Assembly: GCA_032718475.1 (NCBI GenBank)
Contig: JAUCBJ010005093.1
Coordinates: 25,880-89,879, forward strand
Length of the DNA: 64,000 nt
Direction of reading: 5' to 3'
Source of the DNA: Nemertoderma westbladi
Taxonomy: Eukaryota > Xenacoelomorpha > Nemertodermatida > Nemertodermatidae
The notes under the pieces were generated by a model, which was not told the DNA's origin, made no database searches, and worked only from the letters and a program-made list of their open reading frames with translations. The position numbers were made by a program, and so were the translations under genes. Position 1 is the stretch's first letter, and every line of letters begins with the position of its first letter. This document shows, one piece after another, positions 31,502 to 42,840 of this stretch.

Positions 31502-34500
31502 ATGTCTGACACAACCCAATCACTGTCGGATAGTCTCCTAGATAGCGTTAGAATGACTGTCAGAAAGTGTCTTAAAAAGATCAGTGACCCAGATCCAAGT
31601 ATAGAACATCCTAGATCCAAGTCTAAGTCACCTCCTGCTGTAAGAAGGGCCATCCCTACTGTATTAGTCTCAGACCCTGGGCTGGTCCAACATCGTAGGT
31701 CTATCATAGGCACTCGAGCTCGGGTCAAGCGGGACCAAGAAGCAGCGGAACAGCGACAACCCGCGAGCCAAGAGCTTACTTCTCAGCGGCCCAATAGCTC
31801 CGGTGGTTCGGATACTGTTGGGCGGACGCCCGAACGCGGAGCGAAGATGGCGGATAAGGTTTATGATGAGCGGCCAACCTATGAAGAATCAACCGACGCC
31901 ACTTCTTCTCAAGAAGAAAGCGAAGTGACAGCAGAGAAACCGCATAAGAGGGATGCTATTGACATCTATCTGTCAGACTATCAACGCTTTGTAGGAGATG
32001 AAGAGTTGAGGAGAAGGCTGGAGGGGCTTAGCCCTAATAGTGAAGGAACCAAGCTTGTGCTGGATGCAATCGATGCGGAAATGTTAGCGGCGAACCAAGC
32101 TAAATTCGATGAACAACTCCGCATCGCTAGAGAACAAGGAGAACAAGTAAAGAAAAAACGTATAGAAGATAGAAAGACAACGGCAGTGGCAGCAGCAGTG
32201 GCAGCGGCAGAAGCCGAAAGAAAAGCGGCACTGGCAATGGCAGAGGCAGCGGCAGAAACCGAAAGAAAAGTGGCAGAAACCGAAAGAAAAGCGGCACTGG
32301 CAATAGCAGAGGCAGCGGCAGAAACCGAAAGAAAGGCGGCACTGGCAATAGCAGAGGCAGTGGTAGAAGCCGAACGGAGGGCATCTGAAGAGGCAACCCA
32401 ACTAGAGTTGGAAATTCTTCAAGAGAAGCAAGACAACTTCAATAAACAGTTAACAGCGAGCAATATGCAGATGATGAGTCGATCTACTCCCAAGAGACAG
32501 GGGTATACATCATCTGAGGAAGGCGATACCACCGACACTGAAGGCGGAAGAAATCGATCTCGCCTAAGCAGACGTAAAAGAACATTCCACCGGCAGAAAT
32601 TGCCTGATTTGCCTCCAGCTGTTAGAAGGCAACTAAATAACACCAAAATAGGTAGTACAGAACCCACAGACCAAATGATTACAATAGAAAGACTCCCTAC
32701 TATAGTAGATGAGCCTGAAATAAATAGGCCTGTTCTTGAAATCACCCCTTCGGTAATAGATACACCTGTGCTCCCTGAAGCTACCTATAAATTCCCTCTA
32801 CATAGCACTAAGCTACCTGTGCCCCGTAGAACTGCCCAGGAGACAGTTCAGGTCCTGGACCCCGAGCGAAATATTCCGAATTTGTCGCCCGTTGTCCCTT
32901 GTCTGCCCGCTACGACGTTGGCGGATCCCGTTTCGGCGGTTGATGGGGTAGACGAGAGACGGCGGGGGATGGATATTCTCCTCGGAGAGATGAAGGAGAA
33001 TCGGAGACTCTCCTCCCAACAGGTCCGAGAGTTGGAAGGGACTGTCCAACATTTAAAGGGAACAGTGAGGGAAAGTAAGTTAGAGTTGCAAGAAGTGCAG
33101 CAAAATAGTGCGCTAGAGCGCGATAAATTAGTAAATTTACAAAAGGGTATACCACCACCCCCTGTAACAATGTGTCAACCCGTTAGGTCTGAAGTATCTC
33201 ATGCGCAAGGTGTGGAGCCTACACGCATTTATACTGCTAGCGAAGTAGAAACTCCTATAGTGAACCCTATTAAGGGTAATTATAGACCTGTTGATAATGA
33301 TATTCCCTATAGAACTGATCATAATCCGAGAAATTTATATACCGATAACTCGATATTAAATAGCACGATGGCCCAAGAAAGTTTTACGCGTCAAATGGCT
33401 AGAACCGAAGCCCGGCAAGCGGTAAAGGTTGGAGAGATCGTCAAGTTCAATGGAGATGAGATGAAATGGTTACCTTTTAATGAATATTACAAAGATAACA
33501 TACAGAACTCTGTACTATCTAATGGAGAAAAACTTAGATACCTCATCGAGTGCTTGGAAGGATCTCCCAAGTTAATGGCGTTAAAGTTTATTGGACATCC
33601 CGACGGATTAAGACAAGTTTGGGATACACTAAACATCAGGTATGGTAATAGGAATAACATCGCTGGGTACTTATATGCAAAGTTAGTAGCGCCCCGAAAG
33701 TTTATTAGTAGCGGAATTATCGAGTTTTCCGATGAGATCAAGGAGATCTGCAGACAATTAGATTGGCTAGGTAAGTCTCATGAGTATCAGAGTGCTATGG
33801 TTATTAGAGCAGTGGCTTCTGCTTTACCGAAGGGTGGAGTAGGTACACGCTGGGATAAGAAAGTGTTATATATGATGGAACAACAACGACGAGACCCTAC
33901 CATGGCTGATCTCATGTCATTCTTAGATGGAGAAGTGAAATTACAGCTCCTAAGGCAGTCCAGAGAGAGGACATTGGAAAACAAGGTAAGTGAGAAACCC
34001 GTTTCTAGGAGAAGGGTAACACCAGTATGTTATACCGACGACGGTGAAAGCCAAACTTCTCAAGGAGAGGACAGCGGGAAAGACACTGACAGATCTTATT
34101 ATGTCAATAAAATGCCTAAAGATCAGGTAAGTAAATCCGAGTCTCGACCCAATGACAGAAGGGAACCGGTACAAAAAACCCTTCCTACGTCTCCTAAAAG
34201 AATTCAGGTGAGAAAGCCCGAGGAAAGAACAAGTGTGCACCACATAGCACAGGTTAAAGTAAGTAACATCAAGCCGAAATGTGTGCTGTGCGACGGGCCC
34301 CACCGTTTAAATGCGTGTGATAAATTCCTGAGGAAATCACTAAAGGATAGACGTGAAGTCATGTGGGATAAGCGGTTGTGTTATAATTGCCTCAGACGAG
34401 GACACCAACGGCGAACCTGTAACTCCGACGCAAGGTGTGCAAAGTGCGGCGCAAAACATCATATCTTGTTGCACACGGAATTCGAACGAAACATCCCGAG

Positions 34501-36019
34501 TCAGGTAAGTGAGTCCGAACTACATGTCCAATTCAGTGATGTGAACGACACTGATCAATCTGAGATGGAAGGATTCTATACGGACGAGTTCTCCGACCAA
34601 AACGAATCCTGTTACCTAATAAACACCACCGCAGTGTATCGAGCACTCGTGTATGAGAAAGACACAGACAGCGACCTTACCTTAACTACTTCCGATCAAC
34701 AACCATCTTGGAAAGCGCCAACTTCCAATATAGGAATCCGAGAATTTCCTGTAGTCCAGTTACGGGTCCACGGACCTCAGAAGAGCTATATAGTGAACGC
34801 CCTCCTGGACTCCGGTAGCACAGGAACATTCATCGATAGGGAACTAGCCGAAGTCATCTTTGCTGGACAACCCAAGTTCCGAACCAAGCTAAACATGTCA
34901 GGGATCATGCAGGTTTGGAATTCTACTGTAGCTGCCGACTATTATATAGGTGAGTTGTCCACCCCCCAGGACGAACTAGGAGAACATAGCATCAGGTCAG
35001 TGAAAATGGTGGCTATAAAGAACTTCGCTACTACTCAAGCAGACCTTTATAATTGGGACGAGGATGAGAGCATCCAACATCTTAACATACCTCGATTCCA
35101 GACTGATTATCCTGGAGTGCAAATACTCATCGGCCAAAACGCGCATGAGGCGCTGGAGACATTAGAGAAACGGCCTGCTCAACCGCAGCCACTACAGACC
35201 TATGCGGTAAGAACTAGAGTAGGTTGGTACCTTACTGGACCTTCCCGTAGAACGCTCAGGGAAAGACTGCTTCAAGATCGCGTCTGCCAGGTGAGTGAAT
35301 GGGAAGATGATACTAGTGAGGGAGACGACCCAACTGAGGGAACACCACACTCCTCAGATAATGACAATCTTAGCTCCAATGTAGATCAATGGAGATATTG
35401 CCCCAAGAAGTTTAATCCAACGGACATCGCTTCCAGAGGAGCAACTCCTCAAGAACTGACAGATACTATAGACCGGTTAGGTGAACCCGACTTCCTGAGT
35501 AAGGAGAATGAATGGCCTCCCCATCTTACTCCGACTGAGATTAGACCAGCCAAGGGAGCGGAGAAAGTCGAACCTGAAACCCGGACGGGTGGATCGGAGT
35601 TATTTGAACCCGGGATAGATCTGTCGGTATTACATGTTGCCAGGGACGACGCCGTGGATCTGGGCCTCCCCTCCGCGAGTGGATCCTTCATGAAGATCAG
35701 AGAGAGCGATTGGAGCTCTGGAACATCAGACGTCTCGCAGGGACTCTCACCTCTCCTGCAGAGAGCGACGGACCACTATAGCTCCTGGAATCGGCTTTGT
35801 GACGCCGTCATATACTTTGAGCGATGTTTCTATCGTCACTATTCCAGGACGAAGAGGAAACCTGGAATTGTATTCAGGATGCAGCGACTCAATCACCCAG
35901 TCGGTCGTTTGTGTTTATCGGAAGGGAATGGAGGACTCTCCGGAAACTGTGGAAGGCAAGATTCTCTTCCCACGACCACCTCCCTAATCCTTCAAACATC
36001 TAGGGACTCCATAACGTAA
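31502..36019 (+). CDS. Gag-protease polyprotein of element 2, RT and most RNase H deleted in frame
   Basis: ATG 31502 opens 1505 codons without a stop. Features in order: an N-terminus beginning MSDTTQSLSDSLLD; a charged AE/ERKAA helix repeat near residues 235-300; a coiled-coil part near 490-560; a DUF1759-like gag core near 633-816; zinc knuckles CVLCDGPHRLNAC (about 926), CYNCLRRGHQRRTC and CAKCGAKHH; and an aspartic protease with LLDSGSTGTFID near 1100. After residue about 1290 the sequence jumps to WRYCPKKFNPTDIASRG, the very end of the Pao RNase H, so RT and most of RNase H are gone. The last 150 residues are probably out of frame. Compared with element 3 it also lacks about 160 residues near the N-terminus. 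Confidence 0.9.
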   Translation: MSDTTQSLSDSLLDSVRMTVRKCLKKISDPDPSIEHPRSKSKSPPAVRRAIPTVLVSDPGLVQHRRSIIGTRARVKRDQEAAEQRQPASQELTSQRPNSSGGSDTVGRTPERGAKMADKVYDERPTYEESTDATSSQEESEVTAEKPHKRDAIDIYLSDYQRFVGDEELRRRLEGLSPNSEGTKLVLDAIDAEMLAANQAKFDEQLRIAREQGEQVKKKRIEDRKTTAVAAAVAAAEAERKAALAMAEAAAETERKVAETERKAALAIAEAAAETERKAALAIAEAVVEAERRASEEATQLELEILQEKQDNFNKQLTASNMQMMSRSTPKRQGYTSSEEGDTTDTEGGRNRSRLSRRKRTFHRQKLPDLPPAVRRQLNNTKIGSTEPTDQMITIERLPTIVDEPEINRPVLEITPSVIDTPVLPEATYKFPLHSTKLPVPRRTAQETVQVLDPERNIPNLSPVVPCLPATTLADPVSAVDGVDERRRGMDILLGEMKENRRLSSQQVRELEGTVQHLKGTVRESKLELQEVQQNSALERDKLVNLQKGIPPPPVTMCQPVRSEVSHAQGVEPTRIYTASEVETPIVNPIKGNYRPVDNDIPYRTDHNPRNLYTDNSILNSTMAQESFTRQMARTEARQAVKVGEIVKFNGDEMKWLPFNEYYKDNIQNSVLSNGEKLRYLIECLEGSPKLMALKFIGHPDGLRQVWDTLNIRYGNRNNIAGYLYAKLVAPRKFISSGIIEFSDEIKEICRQLDWLGKSHEYQSAMVIRAVASALPKGGVGTRWDKKVLYMMEQQRRDPTMADLMSFLDGEVKLQLLRQSRERTLENKVSEKPVSRRRVTPVCYTDDGESQTSQGEDSGKDTDRSYYVNKMPKDQVSKSESRPNDRREPVQKTLPTSPKRIQVRKPEERTSVHHIAQVKVSNIKPKCVLCDGPHRLNACDKFLRKSLKDRREVMWDKRLCYNCLRRGHQRRTCNSDARCAKCGAKHHILLHTEFERNIPSQVSESELHVQFSDVNDTDQSEMEGFYTDEFSDQNESCYLINTTAVYRALVYEKDTDSDLTLTTSDQQPSWKAPTSNIGIREFPVVQLRVHGPQKSYIVNALLDSGSTGTFIDRELAEVIFAGQPKFRTKLNMSGIMQVWNSTVAADYYIGELSTPQDELGEHSIRSVKMVAIKNFATTQADLYNWDEDESIQHLNIPRFQTDYPGVQILIGQNAHEALETLEKRPAQPQPLQTYAVRTRVGWYLTGPSRRTLRERLLQDRVCQVSEWEDDTSEGDDPTEGTPHSSDNDNLSSNVDQWRYCPKKFNPTDIASRGATPQELTDTIDRLGEPDFLSKENEWPPHLTPTEIRPAKGAEKVEPETRTGGSELFEPGIDLSVLHVARDDAVDLGLPSASGSFMKIRESDWSSGTSDVSQGLSPLLQRATDHYSSWNRLCDAVIYFERCFYRHYSRTKRKPGIVFRMQRLNHPVGRLCLSEGNGGLSGNCGRQDSLPTTTSLILQTSRDSIT
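32160..32395 (+). repeat. In-frame repeats encoding ETERKAALAIAEAA units
   Basis: Imperfect units of 15 to 48 bases encode A/E/R/K-rich helix, in the same place as the ER/K repeats of the two other Pao gags. Confidence 0.85.
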
Positions 36020-37634
36020 CAACATATGGAGTGGGTGTGTGACTCTATTATTTTATATTATTTTATTATTTTTATATTTATGTATGTATTACTATGTAAT
36101 TCTATTATAATCGTTTTCTTTAATTTTATTCAGTAGAATGTTATTTTAGCGATTATTTAGTAGATTAGTGCAATATATATTCGCGTTTATTACTTAATTA
36201 CGTATATATTATATTTAATGCGACGGCAAGAAATAATTCTTTTCCTTCTTCCTTACTGTCCGTATTACATTACAAATACGTAACTACAGTAAGATGAAAT
36301 GTCCGTACTTATTAAAGTACAATAAAGCCACTACTATATTTAAGTATTATTGGTAGGCAGAGTATTAGGAATGCAAAGTTCAGATCCTCGTGTCTCGGCT
36401 AAACCAAGCTCTGGGTAGACCTTGGAAACGACTTGCCTCTTCACACTGACATTGCTTCGTGCGATATTGCTCTCATACCGTATATTAAATAATACATATA
36501 GTAGCGTGATGTCCCTTTAACAGTAGCGTATAACGCAAAATAAATCTGTTAAACCCTTTGACCATCTGTAATTCTAGTCGATTAAGATATCGTGGCACCC
36601 ACCGATATACTTGAAAGACAAATTATAGAATCAGTGGTTAACGTCCCCAGACAAGTTCTGGAATAAATTGGTGCCCATCTCAAATATTAATTATTTAATA
36701 TTTGCAAATCTAATAAATCAAATCTGTAAAATTCAGATCCTTCAACAATTCTAGTCAATTAAGATATCGTAGCATTTACCGATATTCTTAAAAAAGACAA
36801 TTGTCATAGAATTAAGGATCTTGTGTCCCTAGACATGTTCTAGAATCAAAATATGTCCATGTCATGCCTTTTAATGAATTTAATAAATTGCCATTTTTAC
36901 GCAATTTATAAAGTTCCCAAAATTCCATTAATTAATAGATCAAGGGAGCGGAGATTTATCTTATCATGCGTATGAGTGTGTGAAAGTCTCCCAAACATAG
37001 TCAATAGCCGATAAAATTCATAAAGTCATGTATAAAACAGAACATTGACTATTAAAGAATACTATTAAATAACATCCCAGATCTGTATGCATTGGAATCA
37101 CCCTAATTCTACCGCTAGCTTTGCATAATGTCACCATAGCAACAACCACGCTAGAATTAGAATTGAGTTAAAAGAACAATAGAAAGCTTGTCCCATTGAA
37201 TAGCATAAGGAATAAATAGCGCACTACTAGTATCCAAGGATACATAATAATACAGTGACATTCTGGAAGGCATTGACTAACGGACAAATGGCCCGAATGT
37301 GTGTAATTTGTGACAAGTTGTGTGTGTGGTATTTGTGAGTTTATAGGTGAATGTTACTGCTAAAGTGTGTTTACAGTAGCTAGTCGCAATCGTAAAAGTA
37401 ACCTAACTCTCCAAGGAAAACCTGAAGTACATCTAAGCCTTTGGGACGGACAGTTGAGTGACTTGTGCCGGTTGTCGTTGTCGTTGTGCGGCTACGTCGT
37501 TGGCGAAAGTACAGCGGCGACGACACATCGGCGCTGAGGATCTCGTACTGTCCGGGGGTTGATTGGGGTAGGCAGCGACGCTCGCTAGCCTAAATATAAA
37601 CTCATTATAATATGGATAAACTCATATAGCAGAT
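36020..37634 (+). other. Element 2 interior, noncoding, with a diverged duplication
   Basis: No long frame. Two diverged copies of a segment of about 180 bases (AATTCTAGTC, ATTAAGATATCGT, ACCGATAT, AGACA-GTTCT) lie at 36543-36715 and 36720-36865. Confidence 0.6.
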
Positions 37635-37826
37635 ATGGTTGAGTTGATAGAAGATGATCTTGGTATCGGGGAGCGATATACTCTACTTTTACAAGCGTTT
37701 GTTGATAGCTTATATACGCAGCGTAATGGTATGTATATGGGCTTCTTAACTACTGGTCATCCTATCGATTTACACAATACGGACTATGTCGACTATATAT
37801 CCTGCCCAGCGGAGTCGGAACCATAA
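37635..37826 (+). pseudogene. 3' ORF remnant of element 2, part 1
   Basis: ATG 37635 opens 63 residues beginning MVELIEDDLGIGERY. The coding signal seems to continue in another frame from about 37815 to 37943. I do not recognise the protein. It lies between the deleted pol and the 3' LTR, where Pao elements 1 and 3 also have extra coding sequence. Confidence 0.4.
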
Positions 37827-38029
37827 ACTGAAATTCGAATGCGAAAATTCTATTCGAAATCGACTCGAAAGAAAAGACACTAAAGAAACAAATAAACGCG
37901 GTAACTCCAACGTATATTTGGAATTCTTGATAGAAGCATTGTAACAACAAATAAATATCACCCGCGTTTACCCTACCAGACGTGCGTCTTTGGTATTATT
38001 ACGATAAATGCCCTAGACCCAACTAATAA

Positions 38030-38245
38030 ACGGAAAGACATAAACATCCACGTAAACCGAAACTTGTTGACGTATCACCTATGCTCACTCGGCTCGAACG
38101 ATCCTGGAGTAAACCTACGATCAGAGTCCCGGAATACTCGGTCAAACCTCCTCATTCCTTAGTTGGACCTCAGACCTGCGATCCTGGTGGTGTCGCGGAT
38201 CCTCGCGGACTGTATTCACTGTTCAAAGATCTAGTGCTACCCTAA
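38030..38245 (+). pseudogene. 3' ORF remnant of element 2, part 2
   Basis: A frame open from 38030 with an ATG at 38081 ends at TAA 38243-38245. It encodes a proline-rich basic segment (for example TRLERSWSKPTIRVPEYS). It looks coding by composition but is too short to be certain. Confidence 0.35.
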
Positions 38246-38583
38246 CAATTAATCGGTAACACTCCGACAGTGATTTCTAGCTAGCCGCCCATCTTACCTA
38301 GCCGGATTGTGACGCGGACATTTAATATCGCCGTTTAACCCTTACCATCGTCCCGGCTTGACACGATATAACCTGTCACCAGAGTGGCGGAGAACGTTGT
38401 ACCAAACGAATTAAACGCTATTCTACAAAGATCAGAAAGGAAACCTACGTTTGTTCAGATAAACGTAAGTTATAACAGCAAGTCCAAGCGATAAACGAAT
38501 TGTCTTTATCTCAGTTCGATTGTGAAATCCAGAATCTCTAAGAAGATATCGCACTTAGACAACCCCATTCTCTGCGAGAGTTT

Positions 38584-38807
38584 TTGGATGAACGTATCCA
38601 GCTACGAGCGGAGGAAAATCAGCTCGAGGAGAAGCATATCGAAACGGCGGATACCCCGACCACAATCCTACACCTTCTGATGCAATCATATTGCACCCTT
38701 CACCCAGGAGTTATGGCCCTCCTAGTAAAGTGGCTCCCCCCAAAGAGAAAAAGACTCTTGCTAGCCTCAAAAAACTGCGTAAACGCCGTCTGCGTAAGAA
38801 AGACTAA
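38584..38807 (+). pseudogene. 3' ORF remnant of element 2, part 3, with basic C-terminus
   Basis: One frame from 38584 reads MDERIQLRAEENQLEEKH. From about 38652 a frame one base earlier reads on to TAA 38805-38807 and ends with KKLRKRRLRKKD, a strongly basic, NLS-like tail. Element 3 has the same tail (53681-53872) in the same frame relation. Confidence 0.5.
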
Positions 38808-38885
38808 CTGTTTAGAGTATCTTTATGTTTTAGAAACTGTGATTTTTATATTTTATAGACTGAAAATCCCATTTTCTGGGAGTGG

Positions 38886-40092
38886 TGTAAAAGCTTTTGC
38901 TGAATTGTCCGGTTATTTTTCCTTATTTTTCCCGTAAAATACTCTGTAGTTGGTTTACCAGGCATAAAAAGGCCGTGTCCTTGCTGTACTGGTGTTTTAG
39001 CGGACATAAAAGCTATTTCTTCTGTATTTGTACTTTAGAGGACATAATCCGTAATTCCGTGACGTAAAAGCTCGATACTCTTGAAAACAGTGTCGCTACC
39101 ATGACGACAGCTAGCAGCTGATATTGCCACGTCGACGTTTCTTTGTTTCTCTGTTCTCTCGTTGTTCAGGTTGACCAATCAGAGCGTTTGTTGTCTTTGT
39201 GTTGGAGGTATATACAGAACTAGAGTAGTTCAGTGTTATGTTTTTGCCCAGAGCCTAAGAACCGGCTTTGGCACCTCCGTGTTTTCAGTTTTTAGTCTTA
39301 CACTAGTAGGTTTAATTATAAAGGGCATATATCCTTTAACTCATGGAATCACTGCTGACTGATCATACATGCTGACTGCTGAAACATTGCAAACTCATAA
39401 CAATCAGTGTTTTCATTGTTGTTTTATACTGCTATTTACTGTCAGTTCTTCATAATATGGTTGATGAATTATTATATTTGGAATAACGATAAATAACCCC
39501 GAAACCCAATATTCTTGATATACCGAAGGTAAGAGAGAAGGGTTACAGATAAACGATTGTGACTTATGTTAAAGTGGTTTGAAGTGAATCTAATGTTATT
39601 TGATAGACCCTACATGAGTCAGTCTGTGTTCCTTTTATATGTGACTAAAATCAGTGAAGATTGGCAGATTAGTGTGCAGTATTGTGCAGCATTGTGTATG
39701 AGTGAGTCTGTTAAAGAAGCAATTCCTAAAGAATGCGCCATATATGTGAATTATAATTAAGCCATATCGTTGTGAGTAGTTTAAGTCATAACTCTGTTTA
39801 TATAGATAAAGCGCCACGTCCTAAAGGAACTGTTAATATTACCGAAGGTGAATAATATTGTCAGAGATTATATAATACTGTCAGTCGAATAATACATTAG
39901 GCTTACATAGCAATAAAATTAAACCGTCGAACCCAATCTCCCGGGAATATCCAGCGGGTGAATGATCGCGCACAGATTGGTTTCGACTAGTGTAGTGAAT
40001 CAAATACTTGTCATAGACTAAAAACCGATTTAATATCTAGCAGACATCTTAATTTGGTGGGTTAAACTGCCAAAGGTCTGAAAGCGCGAACA
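38886..40092 (+). repeat. 3' LTR of element 2
   Basis: It matches the 5' LTR apart from a few substitutions and a 3-base GTC insertion near 39131. The short purine tract GGGAGTGG just before it (38878-38885) is a candidate polypurine primer; element 3 has GGGAGCGG at the same place. Confidence 0.95.
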
Positions 40093-40097
40093 ACTTA
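40093..40097. other. Right target-site duplication ACTTA
   Basis: Matches 28033-28037. Confidence 0.9.
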
Positions 40098-40322
40098 TAA
40101 AACATTTTTGACTAATGTTTATGTTCTCACATTAAAATAACATTTTTTTAACATCAACAGTTATCATTTATTTAATGTCTGACAAAGACATTATAGAGTA
40201 ATGTTAAAATAACATATATTGAACATCTAAATATTCTATCAAACAAGGGAATAACATTTATCAACATTTATAACAAATTAATGATGTTTTTCTGACATTC
40301 CGTGAAAGTAAATTGTTTGCAG
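40098..40322. other. AT-rich noncoding flank
   Basis: Contains several AACATTT/ATGTTAAAATAACAT words. No gene is supported. Confidence 0.5.
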
Positions 40323-40901
40323 GGGTATAACAGCAGTGCGAGTGTGTGGTGTTGTGTGGGCGCCGAGCAGCTCCAAGCTTTTTTAAGTCTGTAACCTGGT
40401 AACCTGCTCCTTTCCCTGATTTGGTAAAGTGATTGTTTATTGTTTTGGTTAGAAAATCCCGCCTCTGTAACCTGCTCCTTTCTCTCAATTGGTAATGTTA
40501 TCGTTTATTGTTTTGGTTAGAAAATCCCGTCTCTGTAACCTGCTCCTTTCCCTGATTTGCAAAAGTGACTGTTTATTGTTTTGGTTAGAAAATCCCGCCT
40601 TTGTAACCTGCTCCTTTCCCTCAATTAGTTAAATGATCGTTTATTGTTTTGGTTAGAAAGGCCTGCCTCTGTAACCTGCACCTTTCCTTCATTTGGTAAA
40701 GTGACTGTTTATTGTTTTGTATAATTTTTGTAAGTTTTAGTAGTAATAAGTTTTGTTTATTGTATAATTCAGGGGGGGCATAATTTCCTAAGGGGGGGCA
40801 TTTTTTCCTAGGGAAATTTGCCCGGGGGGGCATTTTTTCCTAGGAAAATATGCCCCCCCGGGCACATTTCCCGGGGGGGGCATATTTTCCTGTTACACCG
40901 G
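40323..40901. repeat. G-rich tandem/palindromic unit, copy 1
   Basis: Five imperfect units of about 75 bases (TCTGTAACCTGCTCCTTTCC ... TTTATTGTTTTGGTTAGAAA) are followed by a stretch with G runs of 7-8 separated by CATTTTTTCCTA-type spacers. The stretch includes a near-perfect palindrome at 40821-40862 centred on CCTAGG. The unit ends GTTACACCGG. Copy 2 is at 43150-43719. Confidence 0.9.
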
Positions 40902-41900
40902 ATCAGTGCGAAGCCACGCCAGGTGGGGGTGGCCCGGTGCACAAAATCCTGCGCCGGCTCTGTGAAATGCTCAGCCAGGCTGCCAGGTGTAAAAAAAGTA
41001 TTAATAATTAGGCCTACCGATAATACAGTAATAATACAATAGGCAGGTCTTTCCCAATAATTTGAAATTTTCAAGTGCCATGAGGCCCGCTTAGAATTTT
41101 TCGAAATCAAAAATTGTTTTTTGCAAAGTTAGTTTAGACCGATTTGGCATCAGAAAAATAGTGCTTCCCTTAAAAATAAATAATTTTTTTACTGTACTGT
41201 ATTTTTTTACCTACTGTACTGTAGATGTAGAACCAAACATGATCTGACTTTATCTGACGCCCCGACGTGGAGGTACACTAACTACGTACAGTAAATATAG
41301 GATATCCTTAATTTGGATTCTTTCTACTGTAATATATTGGATATAGTTTACTCCTGCAATTATTATAATGTTTATTTATAGGTACAGTAGGTTTCATTTT
41401 TGATAGGAGGAAGCCTTCTCATTTGTTTATACTGTATTATTTTTATATTTCGCCAGTCAGTTAGGTTGTACTGTATCCATCTTGTTCATATATAATTCTT
41501 GAGCAGTCCTTGAATTAGCCTCTTTTAGCCTATTGAAAGCTAGTTGCTTCCATTTCTCCGGTTCTGGGAGTTTCTACTGGGTATCATTATTCTATCAGTG
41601 TTGGGGGGGGGGGGGGGGGGGGGGTGTCTGTATGGTCTTTGGGTTGCTTTTTACTGCTGTATTCATACCATTATATAATAACATACTGTATTACAGTATT
41701 AGACTGTGCAATACAGCCATTATACAGTTCCGCTCTCAAAAAGAATTCCTTTGATCAAACATTGATCAAACTTTGATCAAACATTGATCAAACTTTGATC
41801 AAACATTGATCAAACTTTGATCAAACATTGATCAAACTTTGATCAAAATGTGTCCATAGAATATCATTGAAAGTAGCATTGACATTGAAATGACACGTTC
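40902..41900. other. Noncoding stretch with simple repeats
   Basis: Includes a run of about 22 G at 41602-41623 and the 22-bp array at 41750-41847. No gene is supported. Confidence 0.5.
41750..41847. repeat. 22-bp tandem array of TTTGATCAAACATTGATCAAAC
   Basis: Between four and five units of two alternating 11-mers, each built on the palindrome TTGATCAA. Confidence 0.95.
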
Positions 41901-42506
41901 GTGGGGACTTCGCGCAGCACGTAGTCGGCAAGCCTTGGCATACGGTTCATATAGAGCAAATGGGGCATGTCTAGTTTGGACCCCATATCCCATGCTATAA
42001 ATGTATTCATTCGATATACAATCATATGTTAATCCGCTAGGTGGTGTCAAATTGTTATTCTGCAATTTCGTACTTACCAGTGCAGCACTGTACAGAAGTA
42101 CCGTACCGGTAGGCCTATGTCATTACTTCTGAGTCTCTAGCGGATCCCCAATTAAATGTCTTAACTTTTCAATTTCGTAAAAGATAGACTTCATGATTCT
42201 CTACAGGCCACCAAAATTTCAGCTCAGGAAAATGAGGCCTTCCCGAGAAATTTAACATTTTCTAAAAACCACATAATCTGTCGTAGCTGACGTCAGACTG
42301 CATGATTTTTCACCAAACTTTACAAACTTTCTAAACTTTCTCTCTACTACTTACCTACTAAGTTTGGTTCAATTCCGAACGAGCGATGCCGAGAAATTCG
42401 CGTTCAAACATTTACCAGACGGACGGACAGACAGACAGACGGACATGCCCCATTTGCCCTATATAAACCGTATGCCAAGGCTCGCCGACTACGTGTCTCG
42501 CCCCAC
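41901..42506. mobile_element. MITE with about 75-bp terminal inverted repeats
   Basis: The left end GTGGGGACTTCGCGCAGCAC and following CGTAGTCGGC, AAGCCTTGGCATACGG, AAATGGGGCATGTC are found as the reverse complement at 42440-42506. It has no coding capacity. The interior carries a GACGGACGGACAGACAGAC tract at 42419-42443. A smaller element with a related end lies at 61189-61450. Confidence 0.75.
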
Positions 42507-42719
42507 ATTGATGGCATATTGAAATGACCTTGAAATCGACCCACCGAAATTCCAGACTTTCTGTAATTAGCCCCCCTCAAAAGTCTGAAAACTGGTACGA
42601 TACCGGTCTGCTGGTAGCCTCTTTTAATCCGCAATAATTTTTATTGTCCGTTTTTATCCTTTTTTTGTCATTTTTTTTTTATTTTTTATGTCATCCAAAA
42701 GTCTAATGTTATTCTGTAT

Positions 42720-42840
42720 TTTAGTACCGGTACCGGTACTGTAACCTGCTCCTTTCTCTCAATTGGTAATGTTATCGTTTATTGTTTTGGTTAGAAAATC
42801 CCGTCTCTGTAACCTGCTCCTTTCCCTCAATTAGTTAAAA
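42720..42840. repeat. Partial copy of the 75-base unit
   Basis: About one and a half units of the CTGTAACCTGCTCC repeat found in 40323-40901 and 43150-43719. Confidence 0.8.

Larger units (their letters stand above)
28038..40092 (+). mobile_element. Bel/Pao-derived element 2, complete with LTRs and target duplication
   Basis: Two 1.2-kb direct repeats that begin TGTAAAAGC and end GCGCGAACA flank a gag-bearing interior. The 5 bases before the left LTR (28033-28037, ACTTA) equal the 5 bases after the right LTR (40093-40097, ACTTA). Only a handful of substitutions and one 3-base insertion distinguish the LTRs, so the insertion is young. RT and integrase are missing, so it is non-autonomous. Confidence 0.93.
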
